Assembly (NCBI GenBank): GCA_002309695.1
Contig: DBXV01000005.1
Location: 44,579 to 98,592 of the forward strand
Length of the DNA stretch: 54,014 nt
Origin: Myxococcales bacterium UBA1203
Lineage (GTDB): Bacteria; Myxococcota; Myxococcia; Myxococcales; UBA5297
Direction of reading: 5' to 3'
Shown here: one piece after another, positions 39,037-47,805 of the stretch
Layout: each line of letters opens with the position of its first letter
How positions within the stretch are numbered: position 1 is the stretch's first letter
Translations under genes and position numbers: made by a program
Notes under the pieces: model-generated
The model's input: the letters and a program-made list of their open reading frames with translations, nothing else
Databases searched by the model: none
Told to the model about the DNA's origin: nothing

Positions 39037-40248
39037 TCAGCGCGCCTTTTTTTCGGAGGCTGCCCGGGCGGCGGCCTTCGCCTTTTTCAGCTCATCCAGA
39101 AGCCCCATGCGCTCTTTCAGCCGCAGGATGCGCAGAACGCTCTGATCGACGCGCTTCTCCTGTGCAGCCGGGTCTCTGGCCACTTCCGCTTTGACGACGC
39201 CGCGGACATCCACGGCCTTGTCCCAGTCGATGGGCGCGGTGGTGAGGATGATGTCGTTGCCCGCACGGAAGGCGCGCCGGACCACTTCGGCCGCGTCGCC
39301 GCCCGTTGCCTCGAGCAGCGGCGGAACAGCAATGTCGTCCGTCATCGTCACCCAGTCGGGCACCATGCTGTGGGCCATGGAGACGATGCCGGACGAAAGG
39401 ATGCTGGGCTCGGAGCCGTATTCCGTGAAGGCGATGTTGGTCAGGAGGACGCCGCCCATATCGCGCCCGACTTCGGCAAAAGGTCCGGCCTGCCGTTTGA
39501 GCTCCTCGCGGCTCCTCTTGCTGACGACGAGCTCCTGATCCGAATTCTGCTCGGTGTCGCCGTAGCCGGGAAAATGCTTGCCGAAGGCCACCACGCCCTG
39601 GCTCTTCATTCCCCGCACGTAGGCTTTGGCGGCGCGGGCAACCTTGTCCGGGTCCTCTCCCATCGACCTCTCGCGGTCGAACATGTGGCCCTTGCCGGCC
39701 AGGTCGAGCACCGGCCCCAGATTGCAGTTGAGCCCCAGCTTTTTCATCTGGATGCCCAGCCGCCTGCCCCAGTCCTCCGCGTCGGCCTCAGTCATTTCGC
39801 CCAGTTTCTGGCCGGAGGGCGCGTCCTTGAGCTCGGGAACGAACTGGAGGCGGTTCAGCTGCCCGCCCTCCATGTCGATGGCCACCAGCAGAGGAATGGC
39901 CGCCCGCGACTGGAGGTCCGTCGTCTTTGCCGACAGCGTTTTGGCGTTTTTCAGCGTCGGCCCCAGCATGATGACGGCGCCTACAGTGACGGGGCCCTCC
40001 TTCGCCAGAGGGGGATAGCTCATAAACATCTGGGCGATTTTGTCGTCCAGGGACATGGACGCGCACAGCTCTGCCGTGAAATCCGAAGGATTGGCGGCGT
40101 GAATCTCGGCGCATCCCTGAATGGCGGCTGCCTGCTGCGTCGGGGAAGCGGGCGCGGGCGCTGTCTGAAGAGGCTCTGCTGCCTGAGCGGATGCGGCGGG
40201 CGCAGCGAGCGCCATCAGGAGGGGAATGAGAAGTGTTGGCTTGTTCAC
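39037..40248 (-). CDS. NagZ-like glycoside hydrolase family 3 protein, exported
   Basis: A 403-residue GH3 protein with signal peptide (LLIPLLMALAAPAASAQA). NagZ blocks are clear: VAIDMEGGQLNRL, LGPVLDLAGKGHMFDRERSM with RSMGEDP, VVAFGKHFPGYGDT, and TMTDDIAVPPLL holding the nucleophile Asp. The usual DSH of the Asp-His acid/base dyad reads NSD (235-237), and KHFPGHG reads KHFPGYG, so the mechanism may differ or the protein may be inactive. NagZ normally removes N-acetylglucosamine from muropeptides and is cytoplasmic in many Gram-negatives. GTG 40248 is chosen as it starts the signal peptide; no clear Shine-Dalgarno. Divergent from the ABC-F gene. Confidence 0.78.
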   Translation of the reverse strand: MNKPTLLIPLLMALAAPAASAQAAEPLQTAPAPASPTQQAAAIQGCAEIHAANPSDFTAELCASMSLDDKIAQMFMSYPPLAKEGPVTVGAVIMLGPTLKNAKTLSAKTTDLQSRAAIPLLVAIDMEGGQLNRLQFVPELKDAPSGQKLGEMTEADAEDWGRRLGIQMKKLGLNCNLGPVLDLAGKGHMFDRERSMGEDPDKVARAAKAYVRGMKSQGVVAFGKHFPGYGDTEQNSDQELVVSKRSREELKRQAGPFAEVGRDMGGVLLTNIAFTEYGSEPSILSSGIVSMAHSMVPDWVTMTDDIAVPPLLEATGGDAAEVVRRAFRAGNDIILTTAPIDWDKAVDVRGVVKAEVARDPAAQEKRVDQSVLRILRLKERMGLLDELKKAKAAARAASEKKAR

Positions 40249-40369
40249 GGCGGGCGGCCCTCTCTGTGAAATGCCCTCGAAAAGCAAAGGGGAAAAACAG
40301 GAAGAGGCCTGCCTGCGCGCACGACCTTTTTCAGCCTCGGTCACGGGCCGCTGCCGGAGGAACTCGCCG

Positions 40370-40411
40370 TTGCAGCAGAGGCTTTTTTTCTGGAAACGGG
40401 CGCCCCTTTTT
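40370..40411 (+). promoter_or_regulatory. Predicted ABC-F promoter
   Basis: TTGCAG (40370-40375), 18 nt, AAACGG (40394-40399), then GCGCCCC and five T (40407-40411), 55 nt before the ATG. Shared promoter layout with a weak -10. Confidence 0.42.
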
Positions 40412-40465
40412 CGCCGGGAGCGGCCTGACCGCCGACCGGCCGGCCTTCCTCTGAAAATTCCTGCC

Positions 40466-42463
40466 ATGAGCCTTGTGAACGCGCAGCACCTCAGCCTGTC
40501 CTTCGGCCCCAAAGTGATTCTCGACGACGCCTCCTTCACGCTGAACGCCGGCGACAGGGTGGGGCTGGTGGGGGCCAACGGTACGGGCAAATCGACGCTG
40601 CTGCGCATTCTGGCCGGCGCGCGGGAGCCCGATTCCGGACGCATCACGTCCATGCGCGGCACGCGGGTGGGCTACCTGCCGCAGGACATTCTGGAGATGC
40701 CGCAGGGCTCTCTGGTGGAGGCCGTCCTCTCAGCCGTTCCGGCCAAGCGTCAGCTGGAAGAGCGCCTGACGTTTCTGGAAGCGGCGCTGACCGATGCCGC
40801 ATCCGGCGATGATGAGGAGCTGCAGCTCGACCTGTCCGCTCAGCTGGCCGCTCTCCACGAAGAGCTTTTGGCCTTCGAGGAAAAATACGGGCGCCATCAG
40901 GCAGAGCGGATTCTCACCGGCCTGGGGTTCAGACCTTCCGAGTTCGAGCGCCCCGTGTCCGAGCTTTCAGGCGGCTGGAAGATGCGCGCGGCGCTGGCCG
41001 GTCTGCTTCTCGCCGGGCCCGACCTGCTGCTTCTCGATGAGCCCACCAACCACCTGGACCTGCCGAGTCTGCTCTGGCTGGACGGGTTTCTCCGCAAAAG
41101 CCGCCACGCTCTGGTGCTGGTCTGCCACGACCGGGATTTTCTGAACCGGCAGATTGACCGCGTTCTGTCCTTCGAGCCGGAGGGACTGCGCGGCTACAGC
41201 GGCAATTACGACGACTACCGGCGTCAGCGGACCGAGGAGGAGGCGCTTCTGGAGGCGCGGGTGAAGCGTCAGACGGCCCAGCGCGCCGCCACGGAGGCCT
41301 TCATCGAGCGCTTTCGCTACAAGGCCACCAAGGCGAGGCAGGTGCAGAGCCGCATCCGCCAGCTCGAAAAGGAAGAGGTTCTGTCCGTTCTCGAAAAGCG
41401 CCGGGCCATCGCCTTCTCCTTTCCCGAGGTCGCCCGCTCCGGTCAGGACGTGGCGTCGCTCAGCGGCATCAGCAAGGCCTTTGGCGCGCACGTGATTTAC
41501 CGGGGACTGTCGGAGCAGGTCCGCCGGGGAGAGCGCATCGCCATCGTGGGTGAGAACGGCGCGGGCAAGACGACGCTGCTGAAAATCATCGCCGGTGAAC
41601 TGGCTGCGGACGCGGGGACCGTGACGTTCGGCACCAATGTGCATCTGGCCTATTACGCCCAGCACCACACCGAGCTCCTCGACCCGTCGCGGACGATTCT
41701 CGAGGAAATCTGGCGCCTCGTTCCCGACCAGCCTCAGACCTTTGTCCGCAGCGTTCTGGGCGCCTTCCTTTTCAGCGGCGATGAGGTGGACAAGCGCATT
41801 GCCGTCCTCTCCGGCGGCGAGCGTGCGCGGGTGGCACTGGCCCGGCTTCTGGTCCTGCCCTCCAATCTCCTTTTGATGGACGAGCCCACCAACCACCTGG
41901 ACATCGATTCCACGGACCGGCTCATCGAGGCGCTGAAGGGCTACGGCGGGACGCTGCTGTTTGTCAGCCACAACCGGGCCTTCATCGACGCTCTGGCCAC
42001 GCGCGTCTGGGACATTCGGGACGGCAATGTGGCCGACTGGCCGGGCAACCTGGGGGACTATCTGAGTCACCTGGCGCTGGAGCGCGAGCGGATGGCGGCT
42101 GAGGGCGCGGGAGAGACAGCTCAGGGGACGGGGAGCCCTGTGAGGCCCGCGGCGCCGGCGCAGAAGGAGAGCGAGAAGGAGCGGCGGCGGCGTGAAGCCG
42201 AGGCCAGAAACGCTCTCAACGCGCGGCTGAAGCCTCTGCGGGAGAAGTGCGCGGCCTTTGAGGAAAAAATTGCCGCGCTGGAGAGGGAGCAGGCCGATCT
42301 GGAACCGCTTCTGGCGGACGGGGCGCTCTACGGCGACTTCGAGAAAGCGCGCTTGCTCACTGAAAAATACGAGGCGGGCAAGGCGGCGCTGGATGATGCC
42401 ATGAGCGGCTGGGCCGAGGCGCAGGAAGCGCTGGAAAAGCTGACGGCAGAACTCTCCGGCTGA
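40466..42463 (+). CDS. ABC-F family ATPase (Uup/YheS type)
   Basis: A 665-residue soluble protein with two ABC domains and no membrane segment. The first has GLVGANGTGKSTLLRILAG, LSGGWKMRAALAGLLL and LLLDEPTNHLDLPS. The second has AIVGENGAGKTTLLKIIAG, LSGGERARVALARLL and LLMDEPTNHLDIDS. The linker between them carries the Arg/Lys-rich interdomain helix (RYKATKARQVQSRIRQLEKE), and the C terminus is a charged coiled coil as in Uup. ABC-F proteins act on ribosomes or DNA processes. No Shine-Dalgarno is obvious before the ATG, and the frame is open upstream to 40226. Divergent from the NagZ-like gene. Confidence 0.93.
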   Translation: MSLVNAQHLSLSFGPKVILDDASFTLNAGDRVGLVGANGTGKSTLLRILAGAREPDSGRITSMRGTRVGYLPQDILEMPQGSLVEAVLSAVPAKRQLEERLTFLEAALTDAASGDDEELQLDLSAQLAALHEELLAFEEKYGRHQAERILTGLGFRPSEFERPVSELSGGWKMRAALAGLLLAGPDLLLLDEPTNHLDLPSLLWLDGFLRKSRHALVLVCHDRDFLNRQIDRVLSFEPEGLRGYSGNYDDYRRQRTEEEALLEARVKRQTAQRAATEAFIERFRYKATKARQVQSRIRQLEKEEVLSVLEKRRAIAFSFPEVARSGQDVASLSGISKAFGAHVIYRGLSEQVRRGERIAIVGENGAGKTTLLKIIAGELAADAGTVTFGTNVHLAYYAQHHTELLDPSRTILEEIWRLVPDQPQTFVRSVLGAFLFSGDEVDKRIAVLSGGERARVALARLLVLPSNLLLMDEPTNHLDIDSTDRLIEALKGYGGTLLFVSHNRAFIDALATRVWDIRDGNVADWPGNLGDYLSHLALERERMAAEGAGETAQGTGSPVRPAAPAQKESEKERRRREAEARNALNARLKPLREKCAAFEEKIAALEREQADLEPLLADGALYGDFEKARLLTEKYEAGKAALDDAMSGWAEAQEALEKLTAELSG

Positions 42464-42512
42464 TTCTTTCGTTGAGGAAAGCAGCCGGCAGCGCGGAGCG
42501 CAGCGGATGCGT

Positions 42513-43442
42513 TCAGGTCAGGTCCACGATTTCGGGAATCGTCCGCTCTCCCGTCAGCGCCGCCTGCTTCACGAACGCTTCAGCCGCAAGAACGTCGGCG
42601 CGGCTCAGCTTGTGACCGGGGCCCTTTTCGAGAGTGAGCCGCAGGGTGGCGAGCGACAGCTTGATGGGGAAGGTGGTGAAGCCGACGAAGCCCGGAGGAA
42701 CGCCGCAGTCCTGAATTTTCTCGATGTAGCGGACGGCGATGCGCAGGTCCTCTTTGGCCACCTGAAAAGCCTGCGCCCGGACCTCCTCGCTGGAGATGAA
42801 GGAGCGGTCCTCCACGGCGTCGGCCGAGCTGTCCTTGAGCACGTTGGTCAGCTGCAGGGCCTCTCCGAAGTATTTGGAGTGCGCCCGGAGCCAGGGCAGC
42901 TCTTTCTCCATCTGCGGCGCGTCCAGATAGAGGATTTCCGTCAGCATCTCCCCCACGAGGCCGGCCACGTAATAGCAGTATTCGCGAAGCTCCCCGAGGC
43001 CCAGGAGCGTGATGGCGTGCTTCCGGCCAACGGAGCGCAGCAGCGTCTTCTTCATCCCCAGAATCATCTCGTACGAATAGTGAACGACCAGGTTCCGGGG
43101 CGCCTGCGGCAGGTCCGCGAGGTCAGTGAGCAGACCGCCCATTTCGGCAATCAGCTCCTGATAGCCGGCGTGGGACGACGGCCTGTCTTCATCGAGGCGG
43201 CGCACGAAGTCCGAGACGGCTTCCAGATCGGGCCTGTCGGCAAAGCAAATCAGGCGGCCAAATTCGTCGAGAGCCGCGCAGCGCTTGTCCGTGCTCCAGG
43301 TCTCCGCGTCCTCGAACGTGTCCGAGGTGCGCATGATGAGATAGGCGATGGAGAAGTAGCGCCGGGACGGCTCGGGCAGAAAAGGAATGGTCAGGGCATA
43401 GGTGCGGCTGGTGAGGTCGAGCAGTCTGCTGCGGTCGTACAT
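42513..43442 (-). CDS. Squalene synthase (squalene/phytoene synthase family)
   Basis: A 309-residue head-to-head prenyl synthase. The first Asp-rich motif is RTSDTFEDAE (Asp41-Asp45) and the second LTNVLKDSSAD (Asp204-Asp208). YCYYVAGLVGEMLTEILY is the highly conserved central helix and resembles squalene rather than phytoene synthases. It would condense two farnesyl diphosphates, with NADPH if squalene is made. No C-terminal anchor is present. ATG 43442 has AGAGG 9 nt upstream; the frame is open to 43481. No other sterol, hopanoid or carotenoid genes lie in the window. Single gene with its own predicted promoter. Confidence 0.88.
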   Translation of the reverse strand: MYDRSRLLDLTSRTYALTIPFLPEPSRRYFSIAYLIMRTSDTFEDAETWSTDKRCAALDEFGRLICFADRPDLEAVSDFVRRLDEDRPSSHAGYQELIAEMGGLLTDLADLPQAPRNLVVHYSYEMILGMKKTLLRSVGRKHAITLLGLGELREYCYYVAGLVGEMLTEILYLDAPQMEKELPWLRAHSKYFGEALQLTNVLKDSSADAVEDRSFISSEEVRAQAFQVAKEDLRIAVRYIEKIQDCGVPPGFVGFTTFPIKLSLATLRLTLEKGPGHKLSRADVLAAEAFVKQAALTGERTIPEIVDLT

Positions 43443-43461
43443 GGAACGGCGCCTCTCTTGG

Positions 43462-43504
43462 AAAAAGGAGCGCGCCTTCAACGCCCAAGGCCGCCTTCGC
43501 GCAA
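43462..43504 (-). promoter_or_regulatory. Predicted squalene synthase promoter
   Basis: Minus strand: TTGCGC (43504-43499), 17 nt, TTGAAG (43481-43476), then GCGCGCTCC and five T (43466-43462), about 20 nt before the ATG. Shared promoter layout. Confidence 0.45.
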
Positions 43505-43652
43505 GCGCCGAAAGATTCGTCCGCCGACGCTCTGATTCAGCGGGCTTTCAGGCCTCTGCCGGGGCCTTTCATTGCGCCTCCTGATTTGCCAGAAGCGCCG
43601 CCCGCCGGGCCCTCCGGGGTCGAGGAAGCGGGTCCGGGAAAGGCTTAAAGGC

Positions 43653-44663
43653 ATGAGCGGCGAAGTGTTGTGCGAGAGATGCGGCAGCGAGCTCAAAGAG
43701 GGGGAACTTCGGTGCCCCGTCTGCGGCAGGTTCACCCCGCCGCCTGAGAAACAGGATGACTGCGGCGCGGATGACGGCGGCAGTCAGAAGGCAAGAGCCC
43801 GGGTGATTCGCTGCACGTCCTGCCGCGCCGCCGTGACCTATTCCCCCGAGGCGCAGAACCTCCGCTGCGCCTACTGCGGGGAAGTGGCCGAGGTGGAGAC
43901 GCCCTGCAATCCCATCGACGAGACCGAGAAGTTTTACCCCTTCACCGTCACCCGGGAGGCCGCTGAGGAAGGGCTGAAAACCTTCTGGTCGCGGGCCAAA
44001 TGGTACCACCACAAGGATGTGGCGGCCAAAGGGACCCTGACAGAGCTGCGCGCCACGTGGTGGCCCGCCTGGCTGTGTTCCGCCGACGCGTCTTTCTTCT
44101 GGACAGCGGACACCACGGTCGGGGCAGGCCGCTCCAAGTGGGCGCCCCATGCCGGGCGCATCGATAAGAAGCTCGACAAGTTCTGCGTCAGCGCTTCCCG
44201 CGGACTGACCCTGAGGGAGACCTCCGCCATCATCGATGGCTACGACCTCACCAGCTTCGAGTCGGCGCCCAGAGGGCCGGAGCAGGCAACGGTCGAATGC
44301 TTTGAGCTCCCCAGATCGCAGGCGCGGCAGTGCATTCTCGAACGCATCAATTCCTACGGCCTGGCGCTGGTGAAGACGGAGGTCCCGGAGCTCCTGGAAG
44401 TTCAGTCGCGCAGGGTCAGCACAGCCGGCCTTTTGTCGTTCCTGAGGACCGAGAACGTCAGCCTGCCCGCCTACATTCTGGCCTACCGCTACAAGAACAG
44501 GCTCTACCGGGTCGTCATCAACGGCCAGGACGCCTCGGTAAGCTGCGGGGAGTATCCGGTCTCCGTCCTCAAAGTTGCTGCGGTTGTGCTGATGGTCACC
44601 GTCCTCATCGCCGTTTCGATCTTCGTTCTCCTGGCGGCGCTCGGGTTCATCCTCGCGATTTGA
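43653..44663 (+). CDS. Zinc-ribbon protein with C-terminal membrane anchor
   Basis: A 336-residue protein. Two zinc ribbons lie at the N terminus (CERCGSELKEGELRCPVCG at 7-25, then CTSCRAA...CAYCG at about 55-75), followed by a beta-rich region with FYPFTVTREAAEEGLKTFW and LTELRATWWPAWL, a block seen in widely distributed zinc-ribbon proteins sometimes mislabelled PriA-like helicase. The last 30 residues are a hydrophobic anchor (AAVVLMVTVLIAVSIFVLLA). AAAGG lies 9 nt before the ATG; the frame is open to 43572. Function unknown. Confidence 0.8.
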   Translation: MSGEVLCERCGSELKEGELRCPVCGRFTPPPEKQDDCGADDGGSQKARARVIRCTSCRAAVTYSPEAQNLRCAYCGEVAEVETPCNPIDETEKFYPFTVTREAAEEGLKTFWSRAKWYHHKDVAAKGTLTELRATWWPAWLCSADASFFWTADTTVGAGRSKWAPHAGRIDKKLDKFCVSASRGLTLRETSAIIDGYDLTSFESAPRGPEQATVECFELPRSQARQCILERINSYGLALVKTEVPELLEVQSRRVSTAGLLSFLRTENVSLPAYILAYRYKNRLYRVVINGQDASVSCGEYPVSVLKVAAVVLMVTVLIAVSIFVLLAALGFILAI

Positions 44664-44703
44664 TGCCCGAGGAACTCTGAAATTTTGGAAAATTCCGCGC
44701 TGC

Positions 44704-44721
44704 GCCGTCTTTCAGGACGGC
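44704..44721. terminator. Weak hairpin between convergent genes
   Basis: Stem GCCGTC / GACGGC with a 6-nt loop, in the gap between the convergent zinc-ribbon and single-TM protein genes. It lacks a following T-run on either strand, so termination is only possible. Confidence 0.3.
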
Positions 44722-44736
44722 TGTCCAAAAAGGCCG

Positions 44737-45453
44737 TCAGCCGCCGACGGCGGAGAGGATTTCCCAGGACCTGCGCACGAGCATCAGCAGCAGAATGATG
44801 CCGATGCCGATGAAGATGCCCTTCCAGTGGCGCTCGAAGAAGGTCGGCGCGGGCATGGTCAGGGGAACATTGTTGGACATCAGCAGGGCCGATCTGCCGG
44901 TGGCGCGAAGAAGGTATTCCCGCATCTCGGACCACTTGGCGCTGACCTGATTCTGACTGGCGGCGGTGATGTCCAGCATCAGCTGCGGGTCCGTGACGGA
45001 CGCTCCCAGAAGGTCGGCAAAGCCCATCGCCCGGAAGAAGACAGCGTCAAAGGCGCCCTCCTTGAGCTCAAAGCTGATGGACAGCTCGATGGATTCCTCG
45101 CCGCTGTCCGCTTTTGCCAGCCTGGCCGTGAGCGGCTTGTCATCCAGGCTCAGCTGATTGAGTTCAGAGGCATGACTGGCTGTCTTCGCGGCCGTCTCTG
45201 TCTCCTTCGGGGCCTCAGCCGGAGTCTGAGCCAGTGCGTTCCCGGGCTCCATTGCAGCACCGGAGGTCTCAGCAGCCTCTGAAACCGCTGCCGTCTGCTG
45301 AGGCGCAGCCTGTGCCGCCGGCCGGATAAGCCGTCCGATTTCGGAGAGTTCCGCGCCGCTTTCGAGAAGCCGGATGGCCTCAGAAGCGGTGTCGCTGCCG
45401 ATGGCCGGCCCGTTTTTGCCCTGGGGAAGTTTGAGGATGAGTTCGTATTTCAA
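44737..45453 (-). CDS. Hypothetical protein with C-terminal TM anchor
   Basis: A 238-residue protein: N-terminal MKYELILKLPQGKNGPAIGS, an Ala/Glu/Thr-rich linker (about 45-95), a middle part (SIELSISFELKEGAFDAVFF, FADLLGASVTDPQLMLDITA) and a single membrane segment near the end (GIFIGIGIILLLMLV) with a short positive tail. No family recognised. The start codon is TTG, supported by AAGGAG 6 nt upstream and no better codon nearby. Its promoter region is shared with the divergent histidine kinase. Confidence 0.75.
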   Translation of the reverse strand: MKYELILKLPQGKNGPAIGSDTASEAIRLLESGAELSEIGRLIRPAAQAAPQQTAAVSEAAETSGAAMEPGNALAQTPAEAPKETETAAKTASHASELNQLSLDDKPLTARLAKADSGEESIELSISFELKEGAFDAVFFRAMGFADLLGASVTDPQLMLDITAASQNQVSAKWSEMREYLLRATGRSALLMSNNVPLTMPAPTFFERHWKGIFIGIGIILLLMLVRRSWEILSAVGG

Positions 45454-45499
45454 AGGGGACTCCTTGGGCCCGCTTTCAGGCCGTGCCCGCTTCCGACGG

Positions 45500-45536
45500 G
45501 CGCGGCCCTATAGCGGGAAAAATTTTCGTTTTGTCC
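45500..45536 (-). promoter_or_regulatory. Predicted promoter for the single-TM protein
   Basis: Minus strand: TATAGG (45512-45507) followed by GCCGCGCCC. The -35 (GACAAA, 45535-45530, 17-nt spacing) is weak and there is no T-tract. Confidence 0.38.
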
Positions 45537-45601
45537 TGTGACTTTTGCGGATGCTTTTCCCCTGCGGCGTGTCTGTGAACGGGCCGTGAAGAGGGAGGAC
45601 G

Positions 45602-45636
45602 TCCTCCGGGAAATCAGCTAGGGCCGCCGCTTTTTT
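45602..45636 (+). promoter_or_regulatory. Predicted promoter for the histidine kinase operon
   Basis: CTAGGGC with -10 TAGGGC (45619-45624), then CGCCGC and six T (45631-45636), 44 nt before the kinase ATG. A consensus-like -35 is not evident; the discriminator and T-tract match the shared group. Confidence 0.42.
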
Positions 45637-45679
45637 GGGCCGGCCATCGCGGCCTGTCGGAATTTCGGGCGAGGTCTCC

Positions 45680-47089
45680 ATGTATCGAATCGTCATCCGC
45701 TTCATCGTCGGCGTCTCCTGCGCCTTTGTGCTCGCCGCTGTGCTTTGGATGAATTTCATCTACTGGCGCTACAACGTGGAAACGCCGGGGAACGGCGTGA
45801 CCTCATCGGACCAGCTGGTCACGGCCATGCTGGAGTTCGGTGTCATCAAGGCCATCGAAAGCGGGAAGATGCCGCTGCCCGCTCTGGCGGAGAGCTTTGA
45901 GCGGGCCTTTGGTCAGCCGACGGCGCTTCTCAACATCAATGACCCGGGAATCATGGAGTCTCACAGGACGCAGCTCCGCCAGGGACATTCCGCCGTCCGC
46001 ATCGACAGCCGTCCGCTGATTGGTCCGGCCAAGACCTTTTATTTCCCCATCGAGGGAACGGATCAGGCCATCGCCATCGGCCCTGTCGCGCCGAGGCCGC
46101 TGCTCGCGTGGGGGCAGCTGGCGGCGTTCTTCATCAGCGTTTTTCTGATTGTGGCAGCCACCGGCGTTTTCCTCTCAGCCCCGCTCCTCGGCGTGATGCG
46201 TTCCCTCGAAAAGATGTCCCACAAAATCATCTCGGGAGACCTGTCCGCCCGCATCAGCGAGAAGACGGTCGGCTACCGGTTCCTGCCGCCGGACATCAAA
46301 AGGATGGCCCTCTGCGTGAACCGTCTGGCGGACCACAGTCAGCAGCTTCTCGAAAAGCAGCAGCACCTGCTTCAGGCCGTGGCCCACGAGCTGAGGACGC
46401 CCACGGCCCGCATGCGCTTTGAGCTGGAGATGCTGGCCATGGCCCAGACGGACCAGCAGCGCGAGGACCGCCTGGAGTCTCTGGACGCGGACGTCAGCGA
46501 GATCGACACCTTCATCGAGGAGCTGGTTGCCTACAATCGGCTCGACTACGGCGACAGCCTGGACCTGGCTCCGGTCGATGTTTCGGCGGTGTTTGAGACG
46601 GAGAGGAACGCGCTGAGCCACATCATCGGCGAGAAGACGATTTCGCTCCACGGCAGCCAGGGACAGTGGGTCCGCGCGGACAAGCGGCTGTTTGCCCGTG
46701 CGCTCCGCAACCTGATTGCCAACGCCGTGCGCCACTGCCGGAAGAACGTTTCTGTCAGCTGTGAGGCGGCGGGCGACAGCGTGCTGATTCACGTGGACGA
46801 CGACGGCGCCGGCATTCCGGAAGAGGGCAGGGAGCGCATTTTCGAGCCCTTCGCCCGATTGGAGGGGAGCCGGAACAAGAAGTCGGGCGGACTGGGGCTG
46901 GGGCTCGCCATCGTCCAGCGCATCATCGGGCTGCACGATGCCAAGGTCATGGCCGGTGAGGCGCCTGAGCCGCTGAAAGGTGCGCGCTTCACGATGGTCT
47001 GGCCCAGGGCGGAGGCTCCGCGGCTCAGCCATGCACCGGCGCTCGCTGTGAAGGACGAATCCAAAGCAGCACCTGCGGGGGAAGCCTGA
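45680..47089 (+). CDS. Membrane sensor histidine kinase, orphan
   Basis: A 469-residue kinase: TM1 (6-28), a periplasmic sensor of about 110 residues, TM2 (143-168), HAMP, HisKA with phospho-His236 in AVAHELRTPTARM, and HATPase with N-box LRNLIANAVRHC, G1 HVDDDGAGIPEEG, F box IFEPFARLEG and G2 GGLGLGLAIV. All motifs are intact. The layout is like RstB/EnvZ kinases. GAGG lies 5 nt before ATG 45680; the frame is open to 45635. No response regulator lies in the window. The stop overlaps the ATG of the lipoprotein gene (TGATG). Confidence 0.92.
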   Translation: MYRIVIRFIVGVSCAFVLAAVLWMNFIYWRYNVETPGNGVTSSDQLVTAMLEFGVIKAIESGKMPLPALAESFERAFGQPTALLNINDPGIMESHRTQLRQGHSAVRIDSRPLIGPAKTFYFPIEGTDQAIAIGPVAPRPLLAWGQLAAFFISVFLIVAATGVFLSAPLLGVMRSLEKMSHKIISGDLSARISEKTVGYRFLPPDIKRMALCVNRLADHSQQLLEKQQHLLQAVAHELRTPTARMRFELEMLAMAQTDQQREDRLESLDADVSEIDTFIEELVAYNRLDYGDSLDLAPVDVSAVFETERNALSHIIGEKTISLHGSQGQWVRADKRLFARALRNLIANAVRHCRKNVSVSCEAAGDSVLIHVDDDGAGIPEEGRERIFEPFARLEGSRNKKSGGLGLGLAIVQRIIGLHDAKVMAGEAPEPLKGARFTMVWPRAEAPRLSHAPALAVKDESKAAPAGEA

Positions 47090-47805
47090 TGTCCGGTGAA
47101 TGCGAAGTCTGGAGAATGTGCCGAGCGGCGCTCCTTTGCGGCACGGTGCTGGTGTGCGGCGCCTGTCTGGTGACGGATGCGCTCGACCCTCAGCCGGGAA
47201 CGGAGCCCTCGGAGAGCGTGAACCGGCCCGTGCGCATCGTCGAAACGGGCATTTCTCCGGACAACCGAAGCGTGGTGCGTCCGTCCAACTGTGCTGTGGC
47301 GCTGAAAATCGACGGCGTGGAAGACCCGGACACTGCCGATGAGGTGTTTGCCCGCTGGTTTGTCGATGGCGTGATGCTGTCGTCGTCGCGCCTGGCCATT
47401 CGCGAAGGGGAGACGCGGGAGGCGACGAGCTACACCTTCGAGGTGGCGCGCCATGCGCTGGGCGTCCATTCGGTGCTGGCTGCGGTCAGCGACGGTTTTG
47501 AGGACGGCAGCAATCTCCGGGCGGCCCGCGAGGGGAAATCGGTCGTCAGCTGCAGCTGGGCCATCGACACCAGCGCACTGACTCAATGCACTGCGGACCC
47601 TGGACCTGAGTCAGACGCGGGGGAGGACGCCGGAGAGATTGAGGACGCCGATGCCTCAGATGCCGCGGATGGCGCTGAGGACGGCGGTTCGCCCGAGACA
47701 GATGATGGCGGCGATGAGACGGACGCCTCCTTCGATATGGACGGCGGCCTGGATGGCGGCAGCGGGGACGATGACGCCGGAGATGAGGAAGATGACGGCG
47801 CCTGA
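47089..47805 (+). CDS. Hypothetical lipoprotein with acidic Asp/Ala/Gly tail
   Basis: A 238-residue protein: signal with likely lipid Cys26 (CGTVLVCGAC), a beta-rich domain of about 120 residues (RPVRIVETGISPDNRSVVRP, CAVALKIDGVEDPDTADEVF, HALGVHSVLAAVSDGFEDGS) and an extreme C-terminal tail of about 70 residues made almost only of Asp, Glu, Gly, Ala and Ser. No family recognised. It is translationally coupled to the kinase by a 1-nt TGATG overlap, so it may report an envelope signal to that kinase. Its 3' end overlaps the next gene. Confidence 0.8.
   Translation: MSGECEVWRMCRAALLCGTVLVCGACLVTDALDPQPGTEPSESVNRPVRIVETGISPDNRSVVRPSNCAVALKIDGVEDPDTADEVFARWFVDGVMLSSSRLAIREGETREATSYTFEVARHALGVHSVLAAVSDGFEDGSNLRAAREGKSVVSCSWAIDTSALTQCTADPGPESDAGEDAGEIEDADASDAADGAEDGGSPETDDGGDETDASFDMDGGLDGGSGDDDAGDEEDDGA

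Noticed and set aside
37903..40269. A 788-codon plus-strand open frame opposite the pseudokinase and NagZ-like genes
   Set aside because: Antisense to two genes with clear domains and signal peptides; its translation is low-complexity, His/Arg/Leu-rich without motifs.
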